DNA of 64,000 nt, from positions 1-64,000 of the forward strand of contig CAJQUW010001646.1 in the NCBI GenBank assembly GCA_907163375.1. The letters are read 5' to 3'. Origin of the DNA: Prostheceraeus crozeri (Eukaryota; Platyhelminthes; Polycladida; Euryleptidae). Shown here piece after piece: positions 1 through 12,052 of the stretch (position 1 is the first letter of the stretch; each line of letters starts with the position of its first letter). A model generated the notes under the pieces. The model saw only the letters and a list, made by a program, of their open reading frames with translations. It searched no databases and was not told the DNA's origin. The translations under genes were made by a program, and so were the position numbers.

Positions 1-1206
1 AATTTGATGAAACAAACTTTGGTAAAGCTCCCAGGTCGAGATTCCACACTTTGGAAAATTTTCAAATTTTTCCCCATACAAAGTCACTCTGACACTTAGG
101 ATTTTTTCAGGTGAGCTCCGACCTAAAATCTTGTAACCGCTCTAACTTTTGAACGGCTGCTCCGATTGACTCGCAACCAAAAATGTGGTCGAGCAGTGTT
201 TCATCCTCTTTCCAATGCAAGTCGAACGAACAAAATCCGTCCACTAGAACCAAAGTTAGAACAAAGGGGGGGTGTCAGCGAAATTTGATGAAACAAACTT
301 TGGTAAAGGTCCCAGGTCGAAATTCCACACTTTGGAAAATTTTCAAAATTTTACCCATACAAAGTCACTCTGACACTTAGGATTTTTTCAGGTGAGCTCC
401 GACCTAATATCTTAAATGGCGTCTCACATCTAAACGAAGACAGATATGAACAAGCCGTTTCTTTCACTGAATTTGTCTCACTCTTAGCTTTCAAACGAGC
501 TATGGCACGACAAAATCCGTCCACTGGAAGCCAAAATCGAAGCAAGCTGTCCAGAGGGGGGGGGACGTCAGTGAAATTTCAAAATTTGATGAAAAATGTT
601 TTGGTGACGGTCCCAGGTCGAAATTCCACACTTTGGAAAATTTTTAATTTTTCCCATACAAAGTCACTCTGACACTTAGGATTTTTTCAGGTGAGCTCCG
701 ACCTAAAATCTTGTAACCGCTCTAACTTTTGAACGGCTCCTCCGATTGACTCGCAACGAAAAATGCGGTCGAGCAGTGTTTCATCTTCTTTCCAATGCAA
801 GTCGAACGAACAAAATCCGTCCACTAGAACCAAAGTTAGAACAAAGGGGGGGGGACGTCAGCGAAAAAATTTTTATCTCCGATTGCTTTCAAATTCACCA
901 TACAGATGCAGAATTTCACGCTGAATCCGAATCTGGCCTCCGTTTCACCATCCAAGACAACCTAGGCGGTCGCCCACGTCAACCTAGACGGTCGCCCACG
1001 TCAACCTAGACGGTCGCCCACGTCCACCAGGCGGTCGGACCCATTCACCCGAGTCTCACACTCTGTCGTTCCAGAGGGGGGGGACGTCAGCGACTTGTCT
1101 CGGCCAACCTGGACGGCACACCACGACACTGTCGTTCCAGAGGGGGGGACTCAGACACGACGGCGGCCATCTTGCGCTATCCAGTATTTGTCACTTGCTT
1201 ACTACT
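1..1206. mobile_element. Right-end fragment of a second element of the palindrome family
   Basis: The block is built of diverged copies of the satellite found in the outer arms of the 15839-35936 element. Shared landmarks are the G-run followed by ACGTCAG, the segment around 480-560 (nearly the same as 35040-35120), and 880-950 (nearly the same as 35460-35540). A second sub-unit of about 280-300 bp, starting near 1, 281 and 585, is not seen in the palindrome. The block ends in CTTACTACT at 1198-1206, the same terminal motif as the palindrome's right end at 35928-35936. It therefore looks like the right terminus of a related copy whose body lies left of the window. Open frames in the block are repeat frames, not genes. 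Confidence 0.75.
958..1039. repeat. 22-bp tandem repeat, about 3.7 copies
   Basis: Units of 22 bp containing CTAGACGGTCGCCCACGT are repeated head to tail inside the terminal region of the 1-1206 element fragment. The palindrome has only a single related CCTGGCGGTCG segment near its right end (about 35795-35805). Confidence 0.8.
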
Positions 1207-1757
1207 TTTATTGACTAGAATTTCGGTTTGTTAAAGTTAATTGAAGTCAATCTTCTCTGATATTCTAAGCTAGATCAATTTCCATCTGTTTCACATTTCA
1301 TGGACGCCTTTGAGATGAATATTCCACAGCGTCTTCAGCTAGTTGCTTTATGTGTCATGAGATTAAACGCTGATGTCTATTCAGAACACAGGAGAAAACA
1401 AGCAGTGCCGTATTCATTTGATTTATAAGTTTTCGCGAGACGTGACAATTACTCAACTCTAGAATATTTACTCAAAAAGCTATTGGCAATATCATGACCA
1501 GCAATTTAAAATTGAAGTTTCACTAATTAACTTCGAAAGCCGAAATTTCTGGTTGAAATAACAATAATGATTATAGAAAAAATAAAAAATTGATTAAAGC
1601 TATATTACCAATCATTTTTCTTATGCCTCAGAGACCTAAATTTACATCTGAAGTAGTCGTTGTTGCAGGAAATCTGTAAGTCGGTCAGTCAGTGACATTT
1701 TGGTTCACACAACGTGTCATAGGCCTCTAGCACATTTGATTCAGGCACCCCAATATA
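1207..1757. other. No recognisable feature
   Basis: AT-rich sequence between the element fragment and the pogo-like copy. I see no long frame, RNA gene or repeat boundary apart from the TA at 1756-1757 that flanks the next element. Confidence 0.5.
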
Positions 1758-2969
1758 CCGTAAAACCTCTATTTGAACGGCATCTCTAATATAACGGCAG
1801 TCTAGAGGAGTTGAAAAAATGAATGGCACCCTCTAATTGAACGTCACCTCCAATTTAACGACACTTTGATGAATTCATCTCCTACATCAAGTAAGGGAGT
1901 TGGAGAGGTCCCGGTGAAGACTGCCGGTCATGACAAGTTGCATGTTACTGCCATGCTGACCGCTCGATCCGATGGATATAAATGTCGACCGTACGTTCTA
2001 CTCCCGAACAAGCGACCAAATAAAGAGATCGCCACCAAGTTCAAGAACACGCTCCATCTGTGTTGGGCCGGCTGCACGTTCTTCAATGACGATCTGACTT
2101 CTGAGTTTCTACAGAATGTCATCGGTTCTTCAATGTTTGGCAAGCGCCTGCTGGCCTGGGACTCATGCCGTTGTCACATTAATGATACCACCAAGAAGCA
2201 ATTGAAGAAACTACAGATTGACGTGGCCGTGATTCCAGGCAGGTGCACCAAATTCATACAGGCCCCCGACGTCTACTGGAATGCCCCATTCAAGGCCAAA
2301 GTCAGACAGTTCTACGAGATTTGGATGTTGCACGGCGAGAAAAGCTACATTAAATCCGAACATGCGAGCTCCATCAATGGAAGTATACTTGAAATGGATT
2401 GTCGATGCCTGGTATCAGCTGCCGAAGGATCTGATCATCAAGTCATTCAAAGGATGCGGATACTGACCAACGCTATCGACGGCTCGGAGGATTGCCAGTC
2501 CATTGTTTCAAGTCAGACTCGGACGGTCCAATTCAGACTGGTTTGCAACTTCTCCGGCAAGCCCGAGACAATGCTGGTGTCGAACGTGGAATCAATCAGA
2601 ACTTTGACGATGATGCTGAAGGTAATGCGAATGACGAGGACAGCTACAACAGCGACGTGTCACTTGATTTTCATTAGTGAGTTTGTGATTTCTAACCAAT
2701 GATTACCTACCCGGTAACCTGTGTTTGTTAACGTTTGTCAAATAGATATAAGCCTATGCAGAGTTCTTATGTTACATGTTTTCGCTTTTCATCTATAAAA
2801 TTTACAGATTTTAAGATAAGAATTACCGAAAATTTCATCTCTAAATTCTGATCAGCTAGTCGAAAAATTGAACGGCACTCTCTAATTGAACGGCACCTCT
2901 AATTAAACGGCAGTGAGGGGAAAGGTTTGAAAAATAGAGCGACCTGCCGTTCAAATAGAGGTTTTACGG
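1758..2969 (+). mobile_element. pogo/Tigger-like DNA transposon, 1.2 kb, TA target duplication
   Basis: Terminal inverted repeats beginning CCGTAAAACCTCTATTTG are present at 1758 and, reversed, ending at 2969. TA flanks both sides (1756-1757 and 2970-2971). Inside each end are shorter inverted copies of a CTCTAATTGAACGGCAC-type subterminal motif (about 1830-1860 and 2870-2910). The interior codes for part of a pogo-family DDE transposase, so the copy is internally deleted at its 5' side and probably non-autonomous. Confidence 0.88.
1866..2702 (+). pseudogene. Truncated pogo/Tigger-like DDE transposase, 278 codons
   Basis: Residues about 18-150 match the pogo-family DDE domain. A TAGHDKLHVTAML segment is followed by the strand with the second catalytic Asp (LLAWDSCRCH) and, 35 residues later, the third Asp in IQAPDVYWNAPFKAK. 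The N-terminal helix-turn-helix and CENP-B-like DNA-binding regions and the first catalytic Asp, which should precede TAGHDK, are missing. After about residue 150 the frame loses resemblance and is probably shifted. In full-length relatives the enzyme cuts and rejoins transposon ends at TA sites. Here it is inactive by truncation. It sits centrally between the terminal repeats of the 1758-2969 element. Confidence 0.8.
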
Positions 2970-2971
2970 TA

Positions 2972-5900
2972 TTTTCAGTTACCGGTACTTTAACTTTTGC
3001 AGGCAGTCAATGCACATTGTCTCATGCGCAAGCTACGAAAGGCTTGACAACGCCATAAAAAGGCTATAAATATCGGTCAGTCAAAAAGAACGATCCAAAC
3101 TCGCATTTTGACAATGATTCAATCAACTTAATTATGAATCAATGAAAATGACCATATAGACCCCATTCAAGTCTCAGAGGGTGAGAAAAGGCTCCGGTCT
3201 CTCAGGCTCATGATCAAAAAAATCATTGTTCTTCAAGTAATTCGTAACGATGGACGAGACGGAAAGGGCCACATGCAAGCCTTATACCTGAACAGTCCCA
3301 ACACTATAGAGGAGACAACCACGGTTTCTTGGCTATTTTTGTGAATTGTTAGAAGAATGATTGTCTCTGATATCACTTGATAGTAGGAAGCTGAATTCAT
3401 AACCTTCAATTAAGCGTCCAGAGCTTTGATGTGAATGGAGGTCACTTTGAACTATATCTTTTCCGTTTCTTTTGTCTCACTTCTATTTTGGTGACCAATC
3501 GCTTTGTTTTGAAATGCAGAGAAATTATATAAATTAATGGATTTATCGAAGGAATGACAATAAGCATTGCAATGAGAAGAAATCTAACGAAAGCGTTAGA
3601 GAAAATATACGCATTGTCATCATAGCTGCTACACAAAGCAGCTCATCGGCTTTATCATTGTGGTATTACATATCAAACTATTTAATTTTAAAGTAAAAGT
3701 GAATTGAATCCAGTCGCAAACTTTAAGGACACACTACAAAAAGTAAGCAAGCACACTACAGATGCAGAACACATGTATTGCTGTCATAAATAATGGTCTT
3801 AATTTCTAATTATTTCAACATATACATGTACTACCAACTCTACGAATTCTCTCTATTATTTGAATTTTGAAAATTGCCATGAATCAACAAAACAATGGAA
3901 ATTTTGGTGTTCTAGTAAACTCTTTTGGCCAAATCTCTGTTATTTCTCAGCAACAAAAGGTTGTGCAGTGAGCCTTTATCTGTTCACATGTGATTAAATA
4001 TCTGAACAACATAAGAAATTGATTGTTTCTATTTGAAAATGATTCGTATTTGCAAAAGTTGCAAGTGTAAATCGAAGAAACTGTTATAGTTTGTCAATGT
4101 CAAAGCTGACAATCAGATCTAAAGGCCAAATTATTTATGGCTCATAAAATTGATTCAACAGAACGATTCTTAAATTGGCTTCAATTCTGTGCTTCAACTG
4201 AAACTATTGATAATCAGGTTCCGCTTGAAAGCATTTTAAGATCGTAAAACTGAAACGGCCATTAGAATGTCATTGAAAAGTCTGTCAGTTCTTGTAATTC
4301 ATCTCTCTAAGTTTTGTCAGATGGAAATGTCATACAGAGTTGTTTCATAAAAAACAAGAACAATAAAAATCCTGTCATATGCCATTGTAAAATTTAATTA
4401 TGCGGAAATTCAGTTAAAATATACGAGTCAGAGTCATTTCGTGGAAATCGCTTTGTACCGACTAAACTTGCAATGAAGCGAACTTATGGTATAGCCCACT
4501 TTATGTAATTAAACCTTTCTTTCTATCGCATCAAAAAAAGACTTCAAGTTTTCATTGAATAACTCTTTAGAAGCATTATATTTACACATTTAGACGAAAA
4601 TTTTAGGATTTGTCTGTGCAAAACAGCAAGAAGACAAACATCTAACTGAACTATAGCTAACTATATCACAAAAGCTATTCGATAACATGCTAACCATAGG
4701 TTTGATAGTAAACTAATCGTAGTGCTGTGTGTTTATGTCATACTACTTACGTTTGTCTGCAACAAGTGAATTTCTTAATAATATTCTTGGCCTTCGAATC
4801 CACTTCTTTCAATCACTCATGTACAGTATGATTACTGGTTCATGTGCATTTAGTCGGTTTCTGGTCGTGAATCAAAACTTCATGTGCCTTGACTGTGCCG
4901 ATCAACAAGCTCATTAGTCAATGGGATCTCATTTATGAATATTGAAAGCTAAGATGTCTGGCTTAAAAACATGGTTTGTTCAAAATGCGCTTTTAAACCG
5001 TGGTGTTACAGTCAGATTTAAGACAAGCAGAAACTTGTTTTCAAAACTATCATCGAAAATGCAGTTACACTAGAACACTTGTGCCATTTGCAAAACTACA
5101 ACATGTGGAAATTTTACTTCACGTACAAATTCATGATCAAAGTGTTTTTCATGATCATTAATTGCATGAATGCATAATTAGGACTGTCAAGATAATTTAA
5201 ACAATGTACAAAGTCGAGGGGCGCGCTAAGTCACCCGGGTAGAGAATCGGCACTCTCACAGATGGCAGGAAATCGGCTCGGCTAAAATTCTCAGGATCCT
5301 TTTAGCCGATTTGATCTGTGAGATAAGTAGGCTATTTAAATCACTTCGGCCAGCATTGGAAAATTTACCCAACTAATGCACGATGAAGGTTGCACACTTG
5401 CACACAAAACTCATCCAGATTTAATAAGATTCAACTCCCTCACTCAGTGTCTGGTTGTGATGTGGCACGTTCTTACACATGGCTCATAGAAAATTAACTG
5501 ATGAAAGGAACATCAATTATACCCGCGAATTACTGATGCTTGTATACTCATGCGATGATCATCAGGAAAACATGTTTTCGGCTGAAATTCCAGTGACTCT
5601 CAGAAAGACTATGCAATTTTATTGTCGGTTAGAGAGTAAAGATTTTCTCTCGACAAATTAATTCGATCAATTTATAAGTTACAAAATCATAAGAAAATTT
5701 GACAAGCCTTCGGCGTCCTGCACATTATGACGATTGATGTTTGGTGGTAAAATGTTATCGATGTGAAGGTGTATGAGGAGGTGAGTGTGATTTATTATGT
5801 ATGTTGCATACTTGTATAGTACATATGAGAAAATAGAAGAGTGTAGGAAGTCAGGTTGTACTGGAGCACATGTTTTACATTGATTTCAAACCGAAACTTG

Positions 5901-8900
5901 TGATTGCTTTTGATTAAGAGAATGCTGTGTCTCACTTGTTGAGTTTAGCGCCATAACCAACTGGAAAATCCGCAATGTCTAAGTATCCGTAACGGGTAAA
6001 GTATTAATAGCTCTATACTCGTACCATGTAATAAATTAGCGAGCAGCTTTATTGATTCACTGAAACGTAGGCAGAGAAACTCGGAAACAGTCGATTCATC
6101 CCTATACATCAGTATTTAGTTGAATGAGAACAAGCGTCGCAAGTGCAATCATTACTATATTTTTTATTACAATACTTAGCAGACTCTTTATCATATTTAT
6201 TGACAGCTTTAATAGGTAAATCGACTAAATCGTAGTTAAGTATGTCTTTATTCATTAGTTTGCTACATTTATAACTAATATAAACATATGACAATTTAAA
6301 GGAAGTGAATGCATTGATGTCATTATTATGTGCTGTATATTTGTATCATTTCGATTGCTGTAAATGTCTTTGCATCCACTATCTTTTATCATTGTAGTAA
6401 GTGTTGGCACACATTCTTGAGTTTTGAGACGTTCATCCATAAATTCATTCAATGCTAGATGTTTTGTTATTATCAATGAAAACAATTTTAACGTGGGTCG
6501 GAAAGAATGAAATTTTTAGAAGAATAATGCTGGAAAATACAAGTGGCATGATGCCAGGCATCAAAGAATACCAAACTTGCAATCTCGAGTGGACCCTGTA
6601 AATAGAGGCAGACAACTTTTTTCACAACTTCGACTCTGGGCTGTGACATTATTTGCTGCTTCGAGTCTGGTGAAAAGTACTGCTACCGCATTCGTGTATC
6701 CGCAATCCAAGGGCTTGTTTCAGGGAAATTGACTGTTTTGGTATTACATTTGAAAATATAAAGAAGATGCTGAAATAATGCTGAGATATGACAGTTGCAA
6801 CTAAAAAAATGAAATGCGATGATGACGTAACGGTGCGGTGCTCACTTCAAGCATGAGCTACTCTTTGTCTGATTTTATACACAGCATTAATTGTGTTCAA
6901 CAGAAAGATGTCTGATGCGAAGAAGGTTGTCAGCATGTGCTGCTTATGAATCTTGGATTATTTTCAGATATTCAGAAAGAAGCACTTTAAATTGCTTAGA
7001 CACTCAGCACCTATAATATACAAAAGGAAAGCTACATACAAATAAACTTAGATTGACATCACGTGTGGCTGCACTAACTTTGAAGGTTTTTAATTTTAGT
7101 GAACAAAGTTTAAATTCTGTGAAATTCACAACAAAAATTCAACAGCCAGGCAACATCACACATATTTTCCTCTTTAAAATTGCCGTAGTCCCTATTTCTT
7201 TTCATAAGCTATGATTTTGACCATGGAGTAAGTTTATAGTAGGTAGAGTGTCGACCCAAAAACGTCTCTGCATACAATGAAAGTTTTTATATCAAAAGAT
7301 TCAGTTTTTGCGGAGATTACGTTCTTGCGGTCTAAAATAATATTTGATCAATTTTCAAGAAGCAAAATTTTTGCAAATTATTCGTGTGTTTCTGTACTGG
7401 CGACGTGAAACATTAGATATCAAAAGAATGATCATTTACTGAAAGGTATCTTAATTACGCGGAAATTGAGCTGATTATCAAGGAAATTTCATGAACCACA
7501 TGATAAAGCAAGTCTTCATGGAAAAGGGGAGATCTTATTCTGCTTCTCAAACGAAATTTCAAGTTTTTAATTCAATTTTTATCGGCATAATCTTATGATT
7601 TACTAAATTTATGTTTTATTTCTTGTCTGAATCTGAATAGTAACGTGAACCATGGACCCATTTATATCTTTTAAAGTTAATCATGATCATTATTTTTGAT
7701 GATGATATTTTTCTCTTTCAGTGGCTGGTAGTTTGCGATGTGATTGCGCTCAAGAAAATATTCCTATTAATAGGGCTGAGCCTTAACTTAAACTTAACTT
7801 AACTGAAATTGGCAATACGTGCACGTGTTGCTAATTTAACAAACTATGTTGCCTCTCCAAGGTTGACATGGAACGGAGGATTTGCAAAATACTATTATTC
7901 CTTCTGTTTTGCTATCATAATCAGTCAATTCTGTGAAGATTTCTACAAAAGTGTAAAAATTTGCATATTTCACATGTGGTGATGGGTCTCAACTCGAGTT
8001 CATTTAATCAAATCGAAGATACACATTTAATCAATGGATTAAATTAATGCTGAATTGCTACCTCACCTAATATGGTTATTCTATGATCTTGGATTGCTAG
8101 AAAAAGCTATGGAACCAAAAATTCAGCTAAATGCTCATTCAAGTGTGGATTTGTTCAAGCTATCTCCGTTTAAGTATCTGACTAGCACATGTGTACGTCC
8201 GTGTTTGCTTGATTCACTAACTACCATATTCTTTGCTCAACATGTAGGTGTGGGTCCTACTGTATGTGTACATTAGTTATTATTATTCTATTTTTTATCC
8301 TGAATGATTTATGGAGCATCGTACCGATCCATAAGTCTATTTGATAGATAATTCCATTTCGGAATGATTCCCTTAAATACTACTGACTTAATTTCATTGT
8401 ATTGACTACAAGGGATGAGGAGCCCCAGTCGATGCTTTTCGCCTTGAAAAGTACTTTTCACCGCAGTCAGAGTCGGAGTGAGAAAATGCACCTGCAGTCG
8501 GAGACGTAAAAGAGGACGGGTTCGGAGGATCTACACGAGACACAGAGTTGCAGTTTTATTGGAGACTATGAGTCGGATTGTTGGATGAGACTATGAATGG
8601 AATCGGAGTCGTGAAAACTGTCGCACTCAAAGACTGAGTCTTAAAAAGGAATCTTAAGGAACTCAAAAGGAATGCTGCATTTAATGTCATTTAATTTAAA
8701 AAATAAATGGTTGCATTGAATAGGAATTTCCACTTCATTAATAGAATTCACTAAAGAATAAAATTCGCTAATAAGTGTATGCTCTATTCTGCACAAATTT
8801 AAATTAGCCAGAAATTCAATTGGAGGAATAATGTACACGTAGTTAAACATTAGGTAGAATGCTAAAATCATCCAGTCAAATGTTTCTATCAGATCCTTCT

Positions 8901-9160
8901 GACATAAATGATCAGTTATGATGACCAGTATCAGATCTTATCAGACTTCATTATGCGGTTGATTATAGCTTTTCATTAGTATCAATTTTGCTGTTATCAT
9001 ATAGTTGTTACGTGTCCTGCAACACCTGTTTGTTCTTTCTGTCATGATTATTGACTTAACAAACAATGTGTAAATATGCCTTGGCTGCCAGTCATAATAT
9101 ATCAAAAAAATTGGGGAGACCAAGTTAAGTTGCAGATGTTTATATTTTTATTTAGTAATA
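2972..9160. other. Gene-poor intergenic stretch
   Basis: About 6 kb with no gene I can support beyond the receptor-like remnant at 3442-3636. Frames are short (under 80 codons) and look random. A small stem GGCTAAAA/TTTTAGCC lies near 5282-5325. TCGGAGTCG-like words around 8460-8620 may be an eroded hAT end. No RNA gene is seen. Confidence 0.45.
3442..3636 (-). pseudogene. Rhodopsin-type GPCR seventh-helix-like fragment
   Basis: Read on the minus strand, the frame has a hydrophobic helix ending in PSINPLIYIISLHFKTKR. This fits the NPxxY motif of transmembrane helix 7 followed by a basic helix 8 in class A G-protein-coupled receptors. The match is limited to this helix. A stop lies six codons before the start of the frame and no helices 1-6 were found nearby. 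It may be a decayed receptor, an isolated last exon, or chance resemblance of a hydrophobic stretch. Confidence 0.35.
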
Positions 9161-9216
9161 TACACTAACCCCAAAAATGCGTGCCATCTTCTAATCTTCT
9201 CATATTACGAATGCTA

Positions 9217-10554
9217 CAGTCCGTTTCATAAAAAGTGGATCATCCTAAAATTTGACTAAATAAAACATAAGTATGATACAGAAAGCATTTCTCATGTTAT
9301 TTCATGTCCCTAATATATTTAAATGTCCTTATATAATCTGATGAGCTATGATACAGTAACGGTTCTTAAGAAGCTAATATTTTGTGGCCCTACCCTTATT
9401 GTCAATGACATTACCAATTCGTCTAGGCATTGATTCGATGATATCGTTGATTTTTGGCTGATCTAACTTTCTCCACTCTCTTTTTAACAGTGACGTAAGT
9501 TGTGATACGCCATCTGTAGGTAGCAGTGAACGACGAACGTTATGTTTTAGAATACTCCATACATTTTCTATGGGATTCAGATCAGGAGAACGAGTTGGCC
9601 AAGATAATGTCCTAAGCCCTAATTGAGACTTGCATAAGTTGACTCTACTACTCCTGTGACACGTAGCATTATCATCCATAAATAACTTCTTTTTGTATGC
9701 TGATCTGATAATTTGATCTGAGAGGGCCTCTTACAGCTCTTGAAATTCGACTCAATAAATCTTCTACGAATAGTGGACTTAGAAATAGACGAGACTAGTG
9801 CAGCCATCTCAGTTAACGAGAGACTTGGATCAACTTTAACAAATCTCAAAATTAGGTGGTCTCTACGTTTGGATGTTTTGCGTGGACGGCCAGAGCCCTC
9901 TTTACGACAGAGTCGAAAATCATCATTATGCCATCGATGCACATTTGTGTAAGGGACATTTAGCCGCTTGCTTGTAGCTCGCAAAGAAAACACTAGTTCT
10001 AGCAAGGCTGACACCTTGCCTTTTGTGAATGCGATCTCGTTATTGTTCATTTGTGCTTTGTATTGTTTTCAACCGGTAAGAGATAGATTTCTGGCTGAAA
10101 GCAATCAGGAGTGCTGCCAACACCACCGCAACGAAGTCAGGAAGCTATGGAACATGAAGTCCAGTTAATCACATGTAGCAGCTACATTATCGTTGATGAA
10201 TAATGGTGCTATACTGGCTCTGATTGACCGATTTTCTTAATTTTTGTTTTGCTTGATAGCTTTTGGCTTGTAGAACAACATATTACATAACAAAGGAAAC
10301 AAATGTAATTTTATAAGAGTGAGGTCTGATTTTGTGTAACATTGCTAAATGAAGATCAAATTATCTACTACTTTTTTATCTATAACAGGAAAACAACTCA
10401 ATATTCATGCTTGAAATTTCCAACAATGATATTAGTAAGCACAACTGACATATCTTCCAAATTTCAGAGAAATTCGTTCAAGCTTGGCGGAGTTAGACAA
10501 AGTTGAAGTTAAGGTGATGTTTAAGGGTGATCCATTTTTTTATGAAGCAATCTG
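9217..10554 (-). mobile_element. Nested Tc1-like element, 1.34 kb
   Basis: Inverted ends start CAGTCCGTTTCATAAAAAG at 9217 and are mirrored, with a few changes, up to 10554. TA flanks at 9215-9216 and 10555-10556. It carries a broken DD34E transposase on the minus strand and lies wholly inside the 9163-11602 element, so it inserted later. Confidence 0.87.
9374..10050 (-). pseudogene. Tc1-like DD34E transposase, frameshifted and internally deleted
   Basis: The N-terminal part (10050 down to about 9640) has the paired helix-turn-helix region with the linker motif GSGRPRKTSKR. The C-terminal part (about 9679 to 9374, another frame) has MDDNATCH with the second catalytic Asp and, exactly 34 residues later, the Glu of SPDLNPIENVW, the Tc1 spacing. 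The segment that should hold the first catalytic Asp is missing between the two parts, at the frame change near 9650. The enzyme is therefore dead. It belongs to the nested element bounded at 9217 and 10554. Confidence 0.85.
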
Positions 10555-10695
10555 TATATACGAAAATGAAAGCTCAACACATGTACCTGTAATAAGTGTT
10601 TATATTGAATTCATTCATTAAATTATATTGAAGTCAAGAGAAGTAATTTATCTAATAATGAACAAGGATGTTTTCAATAGGAACACATAAAATTA

Positions 10696-11383
10696 TTAAT
10701 GAGTGGGACCTCCTGAGGAACTGATGACACTTCTTATTATTCGAGGCATACTCAGTATCAACTTGTCAATTATGCTCTGTGGAATGGCCATCCACTCTTC
10801 GACAACATACCTGTATCCGTCTATCTTCCTCAATCTTCGAAGCCTGCTCTCGTCCTTGAATATTACTGTTTTCTAAATTTCTCTCCAGATGCATTTTTTC
10901 GTAGCTATTCTTTCTCTCATTCTCCTTTGTGGCTGCGTCAAACCAAGAGCAACAAATGCTCTTCGTTTTCTCGTTAGGCTACGCAGGCGATTGTAGACTG
11001 TCTGCAAAGACAATCGGTCATTCCGCATACTTAGTAGATCCACTGCGGATGAAAATCTATTTCTCAGAGCTAATATGAGCAAAAGGCTGCTACTGCGTTC
11101 GGTGGATTTTCTTTTCCTACCGGTAAAGCGTATTTTCACGAAATCTCGTATCATGTGTCTTGCTCTCTTTCTAAAAATTGTTCGGTTGATAACGTTTGAC
11201 AATTTCTAATGTTGCTATCTTCATCATGGATAAGCCAACTGCAAACCCTCTCATATCAGCCATCTTTTCATTGGTTTCAATCGCTCCTCCTTTTAACTTT
11301 ACTGCCTTCATTTTTCTGGTTGTGTAAGTAGAGTTGAATGCAATTAGCTTCAAAATCAAAGCTTTCCAATATCTGTTGATCAT
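10696..11383 (-). pseudogene. Tc1-like transposase remnant of the outer element
   Basis: Minus-strand frames show a helix-turn-helix region (RNRFSSAVDLL...RLSLQTVYNRL, about 11070-10960) and a C-terminal tail (EEWMAIPQSIIDKL...ILSMPRIIRSVISSSGGPTH, about 10800-10696). The whole catalytic core between them is gone and the N-terminus is spread over two frames. This is a non-functional internal-deletion derivative whose mobility, if any, would depend on a related enzyme elsewhere. Confidence 0.75.
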
Positions 11384-11604
11384 ACAGCATTCATAGAAAT
11401 ATATTTCAATTCATTGACTAACTTTTCCATACCTTATAGCATAGAAGTGGATAATAGTACTTTCTACGGTATTGTTAATTTCTATGCCTTATAGAGTGTT
11501 CAATGTTTTCATAGATATTTCCAAATTGGCAGTTTTGTAACGATGTCACCTATTAACATTAGAAAGCAATTCAAAAGGTGACAGACGTTTTTGGGATTAG
11601 TGTA

Positions 11605-12052
11605 TTTCGACTGTAAAATCCATAGTCATTCTCAAGTGAGCATCAAAAACCAAGTAGAAAAAAGACTTATAACATTGCTAGGATATTCAATTTTATGATA
11701 TCTGCGGTCACTACAGACCAGATATCGTATGACCACATACCAATGCCCCATCCACCCAGCCAAAAGTCAAATAAATTTTGTATGTGAGCAAACGTCATAG
11801 ATTTGTGAAGATATTGGTGATTGAATTGAGCACTATGGAAATTTAAAATTTGGAAAATTTGTTGATGTGATTTGAAAAGAAAGTCTTTGAGTTCTTCGCA
11901 CTCGAGACACTTGTTGGTTATAGGTTTGAATTTTCTAATTTAAGATGGCTTCTTTATAAGTCTTCTTTATATATCCTAGCGATGTTATAAGTCTTTTTTC
12001 CTCTTACCCTTTGATGCTCACTTGAGAATGACTGTGGATTTTGTCGAAATAT
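11605..12052. repeat. Fold-back MITE with about 80-bp inverted arms
   Basis: The segment 11605-11694 (containing GTCATTCTCAAGTGAGCATC) is repeated in inverse orientation at about 11970-12052. The middle of about 280 bp is unique and non-coding. The left arm begins directly at the TA duplication of the neighbouring Tc1-like element, so one of the two probably used the other's end as a target. Confidence 0.7.

Larger units (their letters stand above)
9163..11602 (-). mobile_element. Tc1-like element, host of a nested second Tc1-like element
   Basis: Inverted ends begin CACTAACCCCAAAAATG at 9163 and end in ATTAGTG at 11602, with TA at 9161-9162 and 11603-11604. A complete second element (9217-10554) with its own TA duplication sits 54 bp inside the left end. 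Without it the outer copy is about 1.1 kb. Transposase traces on the minus strand run from 11383 to 10696. Confidence 0.82.
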
